Assembly (NCBI GenBank): GCA_900547395.1
Contig: URGP01000001.1
Coordinates: 102,141-166,140, forward strand
Origin: an uncultured Opitutales bacterium
GTDB taxonomy: Bacteria > Verrucomicrobiota > Verrucomicrobiia > Opitutales > Intestinicryptomonadaceae
DNA: 64,000 bases
Direction: 5' to 3'
Positions 1-9,456 of the stretch are shown here, piece by piece (positions within the stretch are counted from its first letter, which is position 1; each line of letters opens with the position of its first letter). The translations under genes and the position numbers were made by a program. The notes beneath the pieces were generated by a model. The model was not told where the DNA came from, searched no databases, and worked only from the letters and a program-made list of their open reading frames with translations.

Positions 1-178
1 CGCTATTCTGCCCGACATTCGGGGTGTTTTCAATTATCTGCAACGTCCACTTCGGAGTGTTTGAACTTTTTGCGGAAAACAAGGAAGCATTTTTTTCTCC
101 ACCTGAAGTTTTGGCATCCGCCCAAACAAAAATTCGGCTAAGGGCAAAAAACAAAAATATAAAGGTAAATTTCTTCAT
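1..178 (-). CDS. Secreted protein, N-terminal fragment cut by window edge
   Basis: Reading leftwards from an ATG at 176-178, 59 codons are open to the window edge, so the gene is partial. The start encodes MKKFTFIFLFF followed by ALSRIFVWADA, a typical Sec signal peptide with a likely cleavage after the WADA stretch. The next residues are Ser, Lys and Asn rich. It starts only 7 bases after the stop of the neighbouring minus-strand gene, so the two are probably co-transcribed. No family can be named from what is visible. The start is secure because it gives a clean signal peptide; the function is unknown. Confidence 0.6.
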   Translation of the reverse strand, partial: MKKFTFIFLFFALSRIFVWADAKTSGGEKNASLFSAKSSNTPKWTLQIIENTPNVGQNS

Positions 179-185
179 GGCGGTT

Positions 186-1061
186 TTAATTGGATTTTAT
201 TACAACACTGCCCTCCGCCCTGATAACAAGCGTCTTATTTGATTTTGCTTTCAGCAAGCCTGCTTTATAGCCTGCATTTGACTCTTGAAGGACAATGGCA
301 TCTCCGCCGAACGCGTTTTTAAGGGCGGAATTTATCGTTTTTTTGGGGCCGTCCGCCTGCCCCCTTTTGCGCTTTAACCCTTCAAATTTGTCGCTTCCTA
401 TATCTGAATTTACATAAATTATTCTATGCCCTCCGGGCAAAGATTGGAAAGATTTTTCGGCTTTGTTTTCATTGGAACTTTGCGAAGAATGATTAGCAGG
501 ACTTGGTTCGACGCTTTCCGAACGGCCTTTATCAGAAGAAAAATCCCCATTTGAAGACGAAATGTCTTGAACCCCTCCTTGCGGCGAAACTTCAAAAACA
601 AAATCGCCCAAAGGCTCTATCTTAATTTGAGAAATGCGGAATTTTGCGCCTTCCGCCAAATACGCGCCGACGACAAGCGAAAATTCCTTTAAAGCAGCCC
701 CGCTTAATTTTATTGTACGGTTAAATTCGCAAGATGAATTTTCTTCAAAGACAAAAACATCCAAGAGAATAAATCCTGCATCCTCCCTTTCAAAAGACAG
801 CGGAAAATCTTCCGCATCGCAAAGAGATTTGCCGTCCGAGCCATAGGGAACCAGTCCGACTTGAAGGCAAGACTGCGAATTTTCAGGGGCATTTTCCAAT
901 AAAAAAACCCCGGATATTCTGTAAGCCTTGTTTTTTTCAACGGAAATCCTGTCTGAATAAATATAGTTGCCGTCTTTTTCAATCAGCAAATCTCCGCCGT
1001 AAAGATTGCCGAAAGAAAATGCAATAAAAAAGAAAATAACTATTTGGCAATATAAATTCAT
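186..1061 (-). CDS. Secreted protein with C-terminal parallel beta-helix-like start
   Basis: A 291-residue protein with a signal peptide (residues about 1-22, hydrophobic core IVIFFFIAFSFG). Residues about 25-160 look like a beta-sandwich, possibly carbohydrate-binding; then comes a low-complexity Ser/Asn/Glu linker (about 165-210). The last 75 residues carry the pattern YVNSDIGSD...G...GPKKTINSAL...GGDAIVL. That pattern is usually the opening rung of right-handed beta-helix proteins (DUF1565 or pectate-lyase-like), yet the protein ends just after it instead of running on for several hundred residues. It is probably in one transcript with the secreted gene to its left. The role is unknown; binding or degradation of polysaccharide is a guess from the fold pattern. 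Confidence 0.6.
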   Translation of the reverse strand: MNLYCQIVIFFFIAFSFGNLYGGDLLIEKDGNYIYSDRISVEKNKAYRISGVFLLENAPENSQSCLQVGLVPYGSDGKSLCDAEDFPLSFEREDAGFILLDVFVFEENSSCEFNRTIKLSGAALKEFSLVVGAYLAEGAKFRISQIKIEPLGDFVFEVSPQGGVQDISSSNGDFSSDKGRSESVEPSPANHSSQSSNENKAEKSFQSLPGGHRIIYVNSDIGSDKFEGLKRKRGQADGPKKTINSALKNAFGGDAIVLQESNAGYKAGLLKAKSNKTLVIRAEGSVVIKSN

Positions 1062-1198
1062 TTTGAGAATTAGATTTTTAAGGCATAAAAATGCCCCGAC
1101 CGAGATGTTTCAGTTAAAAAAGAGTTTTTTAACAAAGCTAAGATTATTAGTTAATATAAATTTATTCCAACATCAAGACATATAATAAATTTTTCCGC

Positions 1199-1230
1199 AA
1201 AAAAAGCGGTCTTTAATTTCAAGACCGCTT
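1199..1230 (-). terminator. Rho-independent terminator after the GH97 gene
   Basis: A 10-bp perfect stem (AAGCGGTCTT at 1204-1213 with AAGACCGCTT at 1221-1230) is followed on the minus strand by a run of T (A-run 1199-1205). It lies about 90 bases past the end of the GH97 gene. A second perfect 12-bp hairpin at 1280-1316 sits between this and the stop codon but has only a weak T-run. Confidence 0.8.
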
Positions 1231-1279
1231 CAAAATTAAAACAAATTATGCCGATTTTTATGTGTTTAAAAACAAGCAT

Positions 1280-1316
1280 TTAACCGCTTTCTTGGAGAGT
1301 TTCTGAAAGCGGTTAA
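1280..1316 (-). terminator. Second hairpin directly after the GH97 gene
   Basis: TTAACCGCTTTC at 1280-1291 pairs perfectly with GAAAGCGGTTAA at 1305-1316 around a 13-base loop, 8 bases past the stop of the GH97 gene. The following minus-strand bases contain only a short T-run. It may be an mRNA 3'-end stabiliser or a weak first terminator in tandem with the stronger one at 1199-1230. Confidence 0.5.
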
Positions 1317-1323
1317 GCGCCTT

Positions 1324-3270
1324 TTACTTTTTTGCCGATTTTGGCGTTATCTTGGCGACAAAGCCGCCGCCCAATCTCGTCATTTTGATTTTTATTTTTG
1401 ACGACGAGTTTACGTCCCTTACTTCGCGCTTGTAATCGAAGCCGACACGCTCAAAATTAACCCCGTCGGCAAAGCTTTCCATTGTAAATTCGCCTTTGGG
1501 CAAAAAATCCAAATCAAGCTCTATTTCCTTATCGACAGCGGACATCGCCCCGACATACCAATTTTTGCCGCTTCTTCTAAGCATCAAAACGTACTCGCCG
1601 ATTTTTCCATCCACCACCCGTGTGTCGTCCCAAACGGTCGGGCATTGCGCCATAAACGCCGCGCAAACAGGCTCTTTCATATACGCGGAAGGGGAGTCGC
1701 AAAGCATTTTAAGGGGTTCAAAATAGCACACATACATTGCCATTTGATGCGCCCTTGTCCCCCTTGCGTTAGGCATACTCGGCATTGAATTTACATTCCC
1801 CTTTGTAAGGTTGCGCATGGCGCCGGGGGTATAGTCCATCGGACCTGCCAAAGAGCGCGTAAAAACAAGATCTACATTGTGCGATGGCGAAAGAACGCCG
1901 CCTTTGTTGTTTTCGCCGCCGCGCACACCTTCAAAGTTTATGACATTGGGATATTTTCTGTGAAGCCCCGAAGACGGAGCGCAGCCGTGAAAATCCACAA
2001 CCAACTTGCGCTCTGCGGCAAGAGACGCGATTTTCTCAAACAAATCGACAGCCTGCTGGTCGTCGCGCTCCATAAAGTCGATTTTAAGCCCCGCAACGCC
2101 CCACTCTTTTGCCCTGTCCAAAATTTTTACGGCGTCTTTTTCAAACGGGCGTACAAGCGTCCAAAGAAGAATTTTTACGTTCCTTTCCTCCGCGTACTTC
2201 ACAAGCTCTTTTATGTCGATTTTCGGCTGCATTGTGGCAACCAAATCGTTGTTGCCAATCCAGCCTTCGTCCAAAAGAAAATATTTCATGCCGAATTTTG
2301 AGGCGAAATCGACATAGTATTTATAGGTCGGCATATTCTGCCCCGCAACAAAATCGACGCCGAAAAGCCCCCAGTCGTTCCACCAGTCCCATGCGCAAGT
2401 CCCCGTTTCAATCCAAGAGGCGTCCTTTATCTTTGAGGGGCTTGCAAGCTTGTATTGAATGGAGTTTTCGACAAGCTCGGCATCGGTGCGGGCAAAGAGC
2501 ATCGCTCTCCACGGGAAAGTCCTCGCTGCGGAACTTTTTGCTATAAAGTCCTCTGTGGATTTTGGCATAAAAAGCCTGCCCTTGTTTTCAAACTCCTTGG
2601 GATAAGGGGCAAACGCGCCCTGAATTTCCCCGTTTTCGGAAAACTTCAAATTCATCTTGGGATATTCGGAAACATCGGAATCCAAAATCGCCACTTTCAC
2701 ATTTCCCGCGTCAAATACAAACGGAAGCGCAACCATTGGCATATGCTTTGATATTTCGCAAAGCTTCATTCTTCTGTAAACGTCTTCAAACCAGCAGTGG
2801 AAAGAGTCTACTTTTTGCGGATAGGCATCCATCGCGCCGTCAAACGGATATTTCGCGGTCTCGCTATTTACTATTATTTCGCCTTTCTTGTCGCAAATAA
2901 AGCGGTACGCGAAAGCGTCATCGTAAACTCTGAATTCAACGGAAAAACCGTCAAACTTCAAAAGCAGGCGGTTGTAAGAATCCGAAATTTTGTTTTTGTT
3001 CGCCCAAACAGGATTTATTTCCTTTTTTACGGACGAGAACGATTTTGAAACAAGCTTCGGATTTGCTCCGAAGTTTCCCAAGCTCGTATCCATGGCAATT
3101 TGGCAGTTTTCCACAATGGACTTGCCGTCGAATTTTATCGAAAAAACCAAAGTTTTCGAGACTTCCACTTCGGCGCCCAACTTTCCGTCCGGCGAGGAAA
3201 GCGGAAAAGCCTTTCCATGCGCGGACGCAAACATAAAACAAAAAAGCGCGAATACCCCCCATATTTTCAT
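1324..3270 (-). CDS. Glycoside hydrolase family 97 (alpha-glucosidase/alpha-galactosidase type)
   Basis: A 648-residue secreted enzyme. A signal peptide (1-20, ending SAHGK) is followed by the N-terminal beta-sandwich of GH97 with the opening 'SPDGKLGAEVEV', a TIM-barrel from about residue 280 (CAWDWWNDWGLFGVDF, FLLDEGW) and a C-terminal beta domain. In the barrel, GVAGLKIDFMERDD places an Asp at about residue 398, where retaining GH97 members have their nucleophile; inverting SusB-type enzymes use glutamates elsewhere. I therefore lean to a retaining alpha-galactosidase-like activity, but this rests on memory of the family. Length is normal for GH97. It would act in the periplasm or at the outer surface. 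The gene has its own terminators and is followed upstream by xylA. Confidence 0.9.
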   Translation of the reverse strand: MKIWGVFALFCFMFASAHGKAFPLSSPDGKLGAEVEVSKTLVFSIKFDGKSIVENCQIAMDTSLGNFGANPKLVSKSFSSVKKEINPVWANKNKISDSYNRLLLKFDGFSVEFRVYDDAFAYRFICDKKGEIIVNSETAKYPFDGAMDAYPQKVDSFHCWFEDVYRRMKLCEISKHMPMVALPFVFDAGNVKVAILDSDVSEYPKMNLKFSENGEIQGAFAPYPKEFENKGRLFMPKSTEDFIAKSSAARTFPWRAMLFARTDAELVENSIQYKLASPSKIKDASWIETGTCAWDWWNDWGLFGVDFVAGQNMPTYKYYVDFASKFGMKYFLLDEGWIGNNDLVATMQPKIDIKELVKYAEERNVKILLWTLVRPFEKDAVKILDRAKEWGVAGLKIDFMERDDQQAVDLFEKIASLAAERKLVVDFHGCAPSSGLHRKYPNVINFEGVRGGENNKGGVLSPSHNVDLVFTRSLAGPMDYTPGAMRNLTKGNVNSMPSMPNARGTRAHQMAMYVCYFEPLKMLCDSPSAYMKEPVCAAFMAQCPTVWDDTRVVDGKIGEYVLMLRRSGKNWYVGAMSAVDKEIELDLDFLPKGEFTMESFADGVNFERVGFDYKREVRDVNSSSKIKIKMTRLGGGFVAKITPKSAKK

Positions 3271-3361
3271 AATAAGTTTCCTTCCAATTTAAGTTAGCAG
3301 ATTGAATTAAAATAAAAATAAAAGTTAATGTATAAAAAAGTCAAGCCTGTTATATTTATGC

Positions 3362-3392
3362 AAAAAAAAGAGACCCTTTTTCGGGTCTCTTT
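3362..3392 (-). terminator. Rho-independent terminator after xylA
   Basis: Stem AAAGAGACCC (3367-3376) with GGGTCTCTTT (3383-3392), loop of six bases, followed on the minus strand by a T-run (A-run 3362-3369). It lies about 20 bases after the xylA stop codon. Confidence 0.9.
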
Positions 3393-3413
3393 CAAAATAA
3401 AACTTTTCTTTAA

Positions 3414-4727
<1,314 letters not shown>

Positions 4728-4812
4728 TTGTATTCCTTTGTTTGTTGATTGTTATTATTAAAAAATTCTGCCAACTGTGCTAAACTATACTGCACATTCA
4801 AATTGAAATGGA

Positions 4813-4841
4813 ATAAAAGATATTTTTTGCCCTCTTGTCAA
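4813..4841 (-). promoter_or_regulatory. Sigma70-like promoter of xylA
   Basis: On the minus strand TTGACA (4836-4841), a 17-base spacer and TTTTAT (4813-4818) form a promoter pointing into xylA, leaving a leader of roughly 75 bases. Confidence 0.6.
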
Positions 4842-4875
4842 CAATATTGATTGCAAAAATGAAAAATAACATATT

Positions 4876-4920
4876 AAAAAAAAAGAGCGGAGCTTCGAAA
4901 AAAAACATCCGAAACTCCGC
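4876..4920 (-). terminator. Rho-independent terminator after the dihaem propeller gene
   Basis: GCGGAG (4887-4892) pairs with CTCCGC (4915-4920), extended by TTCG/CGAA after one mismatch; the minus strand continues into a T-run (A-run 4876-4884). It lies about 45 bases past the stop of the 1171-residue gene. Confidence 0.85.
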
Positions 4921-4963
4921 CCTGCCATTATAACCATCTATCTTTTTCCATTGGCGGGAAAAT

Positions 4964-7900
4964 TCAATTTTTGGCGGAGGCAAACCGCGCTTTTTTTGAA
5001 GATTCCCTTCGCGCAGATTTTTCCTTCGCCCCTTTCAAATATTTCTCGATTGCCTCGGCTTCCGCCTCTTCGTTTGACTTGCCCTTGTTTTCGTAATACT
5101 TGTAGTATTTCATGTCGTTTTCGTTCCAAGTGTTCGCCTCGTAATAATCCCCGCAATATGGGACGTAAAGGTCAATCCATGCGGCGAGCTTGTCGAGTTC
5201 CTCCCTCGTGATTTTGGTTTTTCCGTGTCCGCGCTTTAACATCGCAAGGAGCTCGCTTTTTGCCGCCCCCCTGTAATACGGCGGAAGAAGAGTCGGAATG
5301 GACTGCATTCCGGGCCAGTTTACAAGCGGATTTTTAAAGTCGGCAAAAGTAGGCTCTCCGCGCTCCATTTGCGGCTGCAACAAGTTGTAATAGGCGTCGT
5401 TAAAAATCCTCTTTGCCCTTTTGTTTTCAATGGGATAATTCAGGAGACTGAACGCCCTCACGCTCTTTTTTTGGTTTTCGGCTTCAAGATCAAGCCACTT
5501 TTTGCCCTCCGTCTTCGCGAAAAATTCAACGCTTTTCTTTTCCTTGCCGTCTTCGGTCAAAATGCGGGCAACGCTCCTGTCGTTATGGCACGAAACGCAG
5601 TGTTTGTCCAAAATCGGCTGAACATGCTTTTGAAAGCTGAAACCGCCCTTTATGTCGTAAAAAGGCTTCAGCTTCTCAGGTTTTCTTCCTTTTGCAATTC
5701 TGAGCTTTATCGGGTTCGGGGTGTCCCTGTCGCCATGGCAGCCAAGGCAGGAATAAAATTCGTTCGGCTGCATCGCAGTCCATGAACGCATAGTGGTGAC
5801 TGCGTTTCCATTTTTATCTATGGGCTGAAAATAAACGGGCGTGCGGGCGGGGATTTCAAAATACACGCTGCCGTCTTCCGCGACATCAACTTCTCCCAAA
5901 ATTTCCTTTGTGTCCCAAGATGCCTGCCCCAAACCGATGGGCGTGCATACATGGTTTGCGACCCCGACGCCGCCCTCGTTGTTTCTTCCGCTCATTCCGC
6001 CGACGGGTGCCCTGCGGTAGTCTATTTTAACTACCCTCACTTTTTTGATGCTCCCCTTTTCGACTCCCTCAACCCCGTCTCCGTAATAAATGTTGCGGAT
6101 GAAAAGATAGCCCTTGTCCTTGGTATAATCCACCCTCGATTTTTCAAGTTCGGGAATTTTGCGCGGCGCGACGGCAACCGCCTGTTTTGAATCCAAATAA
6201 TCATGCCTTGCCAATAGCTCGCGCCTGCCGTCGTTATTCATCAGATAAAGCCCGTAAGGGAGCGGATAGGAACGGTTGTCCGCGTCCATCTGCTGGTATG
6301 TAACCAAAAACAAGTTTTCTTCAAGCGGAAACGGATACTGGAACTGCTCTCCCCTTTGCCCGTAGGCGTCAATTCTAACCGCCTTTTCCTTTCGGCGCGG
6401 CGCAAGAAGCTCGACGCCCGAATCCTCCTGCCTGCCCTTTGAAGTGTCGATTTCGGCAAGCTTGCCGCGCTGGGCTGTATGGTGACCGTGCAAAGTAGCA
6501 ATGTATTTTTTTGTGTTGGGAATTTGGCGCGCGTGGTTTATGGTGGTGGGATACCACGACTTGTTGCCGTAAACTTCCGTCTGGAAAGAGCCGTCGGGCT
6601 TCATCGAAAACAGAGCCTGGGTAAAAGTCTGCCCTCTGTCGTTATAGTCCCACCTTGTGTAAATTACGTTGCCCTGCTCGGTTATGGTCGGGTACGTCGT
6701 GCAAACCTGGTCAAAGCCTACGCGGCGCAAAAAGGAACCGTCGGGCTTCATCATATAAAGGTTGCTGACTTCGGTCAGCCAACAATCGGTAGCCTGCTCG
6801 CACCGCGTCGAATTGAAGACAATTTCGCCCGTAGGCAGATACTTTGGCTCTATGTCCGCGCAAGCCCCGCTTGTGATTTGGCGTATTTTACGGGTTTTGA
6901 TGTCCATTTCGTAAATGTGGTAGTCGTCTTCAAGGGCGGACTTTTTCCAGGAAAACAGGATTTTAGAGCCGTCGTAAGAAACATCGGGGTCGCGGATTGT
7001 CCCGTTTTTGTCGGAAAGTAAAACTTCGCGCGAAACAGAGCCGTCGGGCTTGACTTCAAGCATGCAAAGGGCGGAATCGGGCGCAAAACGCATTTCGGCG
7101 CGGGCATCGGAAGCCGCTTCGGTATAGCCATAAAAACTCGGCGCAATCGGATACCTTTCAACATACACGAATTTGCGAGGCTTACCGTCAAGCTTCGACA
7201 AGAAATCAATTCTTCTTGCCTTTGCAGCCTCCAAATAAGCTTCCGCACAATCTTTCAGTGTTTCGGCATTCGCGATTTTTTCTTTCAAAAAATCCTTTGG
7301 ATTTTCTATTTCGCCCAAGGCTTTTTGCGCGAGGCTTTTTAAGATTTCCGCCCTCTTTTTGGCGTCGTTTGGCAATTTTGAAAGCTCAAAACCGAAGTCC
7401 CGCATAAAGTGGTCGGCTTCGATGGGAAAATGTTCGCCCATCATGCGCCAAAGCCACAGATTTTTTGTCTTGTTTGCGCCCTCCGTTTCAAGTTCTGAAA
7501 TGACATCGGCAAATTTTGCGGACTTGCCGTTTTTTCCTTTTTTGTAAAAAGGCATCTTGTCGCGCCCCCAGGCTTCAAATTCAGAAAGAGCGCACCAGCC
7601 GATTGGCTTTTTAGACTTCAAATTGCGAAGCTCTACATAAGTCGTCGTAATTTTCGGGAACTTGAACTCCTGAGGTTCAACAACCTTTTTTAACTTCACA
7701 GGAATGGTTTTCTTGGTGCCTGAAAACGCAAGCTCGCCCTTTTCCCAAAAATCGTCGTGCGGAAAATCAGCGCGTATTGTAAGAACAACCTTGTCAAGCT
7801 CGACAGGCCTGCCGAAGTTTATCCTGATCCAAGGGGCTTCCTCCTTTTCGGGGCCCCACGAACGGTGCTTCCAACCGCCATGCCCCTTGTTGTTGTCAAA

Positions 7901-8479
7901 AACTCCGTCAACGGCGTTTCTTGCCCTGAAAATCAATTCGTTTCTGCACTCTGTGGAGGCGGTTATGTGCGGATAAAAAATGTCGTTTTCAGCAACTTTA
8001 TCTTGAAAGTCGTAAGGATTTAACGCCAAGTTGCGGTACTCCGAAAGCTCCTTGTATGTCGGCGGAGACATTCTGATGTCGGTCAATCCTTTAGGGATTT
8101 CATTTCTAACGTCGCTTGAAATCTGCTCTGAGCTTGGCAATGTAAAAAACGCCTTGCCGTTAGGCATGTAAATTATCGACTCCTTCAAATTGTCGCCGAC
8201 TTTTACCTTCAAAAAAAGCTGTGAGCCGTCCTTGCCGGCAACCCCGAATGTCGTCGGAAACTTCGGATGGACATTGTACCGCCAAAGCCCCGCCGCGTCC
8301 GGTTCGCGGTTGTCGAATTTCTCCTGCTCTGAATTTTTGACAAGAAGGCGCAAATTCATGTAAGAATCTCCAAACCGCGGAGAGCCTTTGCGCACATAAG
8401 GCTTTTCTTCCGCCGACAACCCTAAGCAGAAAGCAAATGCGCACGCCGCCAAAACCGTTTTCCCGATAAAATTTTCCAT
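4964..8479 (-). CDS. Hydrazine-synthase-alpha-like dihaem propeller protein with discoidin-like domain
   Basis: A 1171-residue exported protein (signal peptide about 1-23). Residues about 165-310 (NAVDGV, GGWKHRSWGPE, WIRINFGRPVELDKVVLTIR, ending FEAWG) have the pattern of an F5/8-type-C discoidin domain. Residues about 450-860 form a TolB/WD-like beta-propeller with repeats such as DVSYDGSKILFSW, YLPTGEIVFNSTR and YMMKPDGS. Two CxxCH haem c sites follow at residues 911-915 (CLGCH) and 961-965 (CVSCH). The C-terminus is charged. This arrangement matches the large Planctomycete/Verrucomicrobia proteins related to the hydrazine synthase alpha subunit; nothing implies hydrazine synthesis here. 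A periplasmic redox or sugar-processing role is plausible, but the substrate is unknown. It diverges from an IclR regulator, which may control it. Confidence 0.75.
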   Translation of the reverse strand: MENFIGKTVLAACAFAFCLGLSAEEKPYVRKGSPRFGDSYMNLRLLVKNSEQEKFDNREPDAAGLWRYNVHPKFPTTFGVAGKDGSQLFLKVKVGDNLKESIIYMPNGKAFFTLPSSEQISSDVRNEIPKGLTDIRMSPPTYKELSEYRNLALNPYDFQDKVAENDIFYPHITASTECRNELIFRARNAVDGVFDNNKGHGGWKHRSWGPEKEEAPWIRINFGRPVELDKVVLTIRADFPHDDFWEKGELAFSGTKKTIPVKLKKVVEPQEFKFPKITTTYVELRNLKSKKPIGWCALSEFEAWGRDKMPFYKKGKNGKSAKFADVISELETEGANKTKNLWLWRMMGEHFPIEADHFMRDFGFELSKLPNDAKKRAEILKSLAQKALGEIENPKDFLKEKIANAETLKDCAEAYLEAAKARRIDFLSKLDGKPRKFVYVERYPIAPSFYGYTEAASDARAEMRFAPDSALCMLEVKPDGSVSREVLLSDKNGTIRDPDVSYDGSKILFSWKKSALEDDYHIYEMDIKTRKIRQITSGACADIEPKYLPTGEIVFNSTRCEQATDCWLTEVSNLYMMKPDGSFLRRVGFDQVCTTYPTITEQGNVIYTRWDYNDRGQTFTQALFSMKPDGSFQTEVYGNKSWYPTTINHARQIPNTKKYIATLHGHHTAQRGKLAEIDTSKGRQEDSGVELLAPRRKEKAVRIDAYGQRGEQFQYPFPLEENLFLVTYQQMDADNRSYPLPYGLYLMNNDGRRELLARHDYLDSKQAVAVAPRKIPELEKSRVDYTKDKGYLFIRNIYYGDGVEGVEKGSIKKVRVVKIDYRRAPVGGMSGRNNEGGVGVANHVCTPIGLGQASWDTKEILGEVDVAEDGSVYFEIPARTPVYFQPIDKNGNAVTTMRSWTAMQPNEFYSCLGCHGDRDTPNPIKLRIAKGRKPEKLKPFYDIKGGFSFQKHVQPILDKHCVSCHNDRSVARILTEDGKEKKSVEFFAKTEGKKWLDLEAENQKKSVRAFSLLNYPIENKRAKRIFNDAYYNLLQPQMERGEPTFADFKNPLVNWPGMQSIPTLLPPYYRGAAKSELLAMLKRGHGKTKITREELDKLAAWIDLYVPYCGDYYEANTWNENDMKYYKYYENKGKSNEEAEAEAIEKYLKGAKEKSARRESSKKARFASAKN

Positions 8480-8521
8480 AAAATCCCTCCTTTTTTCAAA
8501 ACCCGCAATACTGTTTGCAAA

Positions 8522-8577
8522 TTTTGAAACTTAGTTTTAATATATTGAAAAGCTTTGTCAAGCCCAATGTTTCAAAA
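8522..8577. repeat. Inverted repeat flanking the divergent promoter, candidate IclR operator
   Basis: TTTTGAAAC at 8522-8530 and its exact complement GTTTCAAAA at 8569-8577 are separated by 38 bases. One half is just downstream of the -10 and the other just upstream of the -35 of the leftward promoter, in the gap between an IclR-family gene and the gene it probably regulates. Binding by the adjacent IclR protein is an inference. Confidence 0.45.
8534..8561 (-). promoter_or_regulatory. Promoter of the dihaem propeller gene
   Basis: On the minus strand TTGACA (8556-8561), 16 bases, then TAAAAC (8534-8539). The promoter is bracketed by the two halves of a 9-bp inverted repeat (8522-8530 and 8569-8577), as expected of an operator. 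Confidence 0.5.
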
Positions 8578-8651
8578 AAGCAAAGAACATAAAATGATAT
8601 TGTAATTTTTTCTCAAATATGCCAATGATAAAAATAAACTTATTTTATATT

Positions 8652-9455
8652 ATGACAAAAAACAAGACGTCGCAAGTCACAAAAGCAAACAGAAAACGCT
8701 ACGAAATCCCAAATTTGAGAAAGGCGTTCGAAATTTTGGAAATACTGTCCGAAGAACGCGGGGGCATTACTTTCCCCGAAATGCTCGAAAAAATAGAATG
8801 CAACAAAACGTCGCTTTTCAGAATTTTGATGACGCTTGAAAACATGGGCTATCTGCGAAAGAACGCCGAAACCGACGCCTTTTCGGTGTCCCGCAAAATT
8901 CTCTCCCTTGCATACCCCGCCCTCTGCGACGCAAACATAATAGAAGAAAGCCTTGACGTTGTCCGCAATCTGCGCGACGAAATCGGCGAAACAACAATGC
9001 TCGGCGTTCTCTTGGACAACGAATGCGTAATGGTCGAGCAGGAATACGGGCTTTCATCGTTTAATTTCATCGGCAAACTCGGCATGAAAAGCCCCCTGCA
9101 CGCCTCCGCACCGGGCAAGGCATTGCTTTCCGCACTACCCAAGCCCGATTTGGAAAAGCTGCTTCCAAAAATAAATTTTGAAAAGTGCGCAAAAAACACG
9201 GTTGAAAACGTGCAATCTTTAAAGGAGCAAATTGAAAAATTTTCAAAACTAAACTACGCCTACGATGCTTCAGAAGCCGTTGACGGCGTAAATTGCGTGG
9301 CTTCGCCCATTTTCGACGCACACTCTTACCCTGTGGCAGTAATTTGGATTACGGGACCCGCGCACAGGATTTTGGAAAGCGAATTTGACGCTCTTGGCAA
9401 AAAAGTCCTCGCAAGCGCGGCAAAAATCTCCGAACGATTGGGATACATAGCGTAA
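8652..9455 (+). CDS. IclR-family transcriptional regulator
   Basis: A 267-residue regulator. The N-terminal winged helix (about residues 18-75: LRKAFEILEIL...GGITFPEMLEKIECNKTSLFRILMTLENMGYL) and the C-terminal IclR effector domain (GEKTMLGV-like GETTMLGVLLDNE, LHASAPGKALLSALP, YAYDASEAVDGVNCVASPIFD) are both complete. IclR proteins bind as dimers or tetramers and usually sense small organic acids or sugar derivatives. I chose the ATG at 8652; earlier in-frame ATGs at 8619 and 8625 would add an unrelated hydrophobic tail, and none has a clear ribosome-binding site. It diverges from the dihaem propeller gene, with an inverted repeat between them, and is followed after 1 base by rsmA. Its ligand is unknown. 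Confidence 0.9.
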   Translation: MTKNKTSQVTKANRKRYEIPNLRKAFEILEILSEERGGITFPEMLEKIECNKTSLFRILMTLENMGYLRKNAETDAFSVSRKILSLAYPALCDANIIEESLDVVRNLRDEIGETTMLGVLLDNECVMVEQEYGLSSFNFIGKLGMKSPLHASAPGKALLSALPKPDLEKLLPKINFEKCAKNTVENVQSLKEQIEKFSKLNYAYDASEAVDGVNCVASPIFDAHSYPVAVIWITGPAHRILESEFDALGKKVLASAAKISERLGYIA

Positions 9456-9456
9456 A

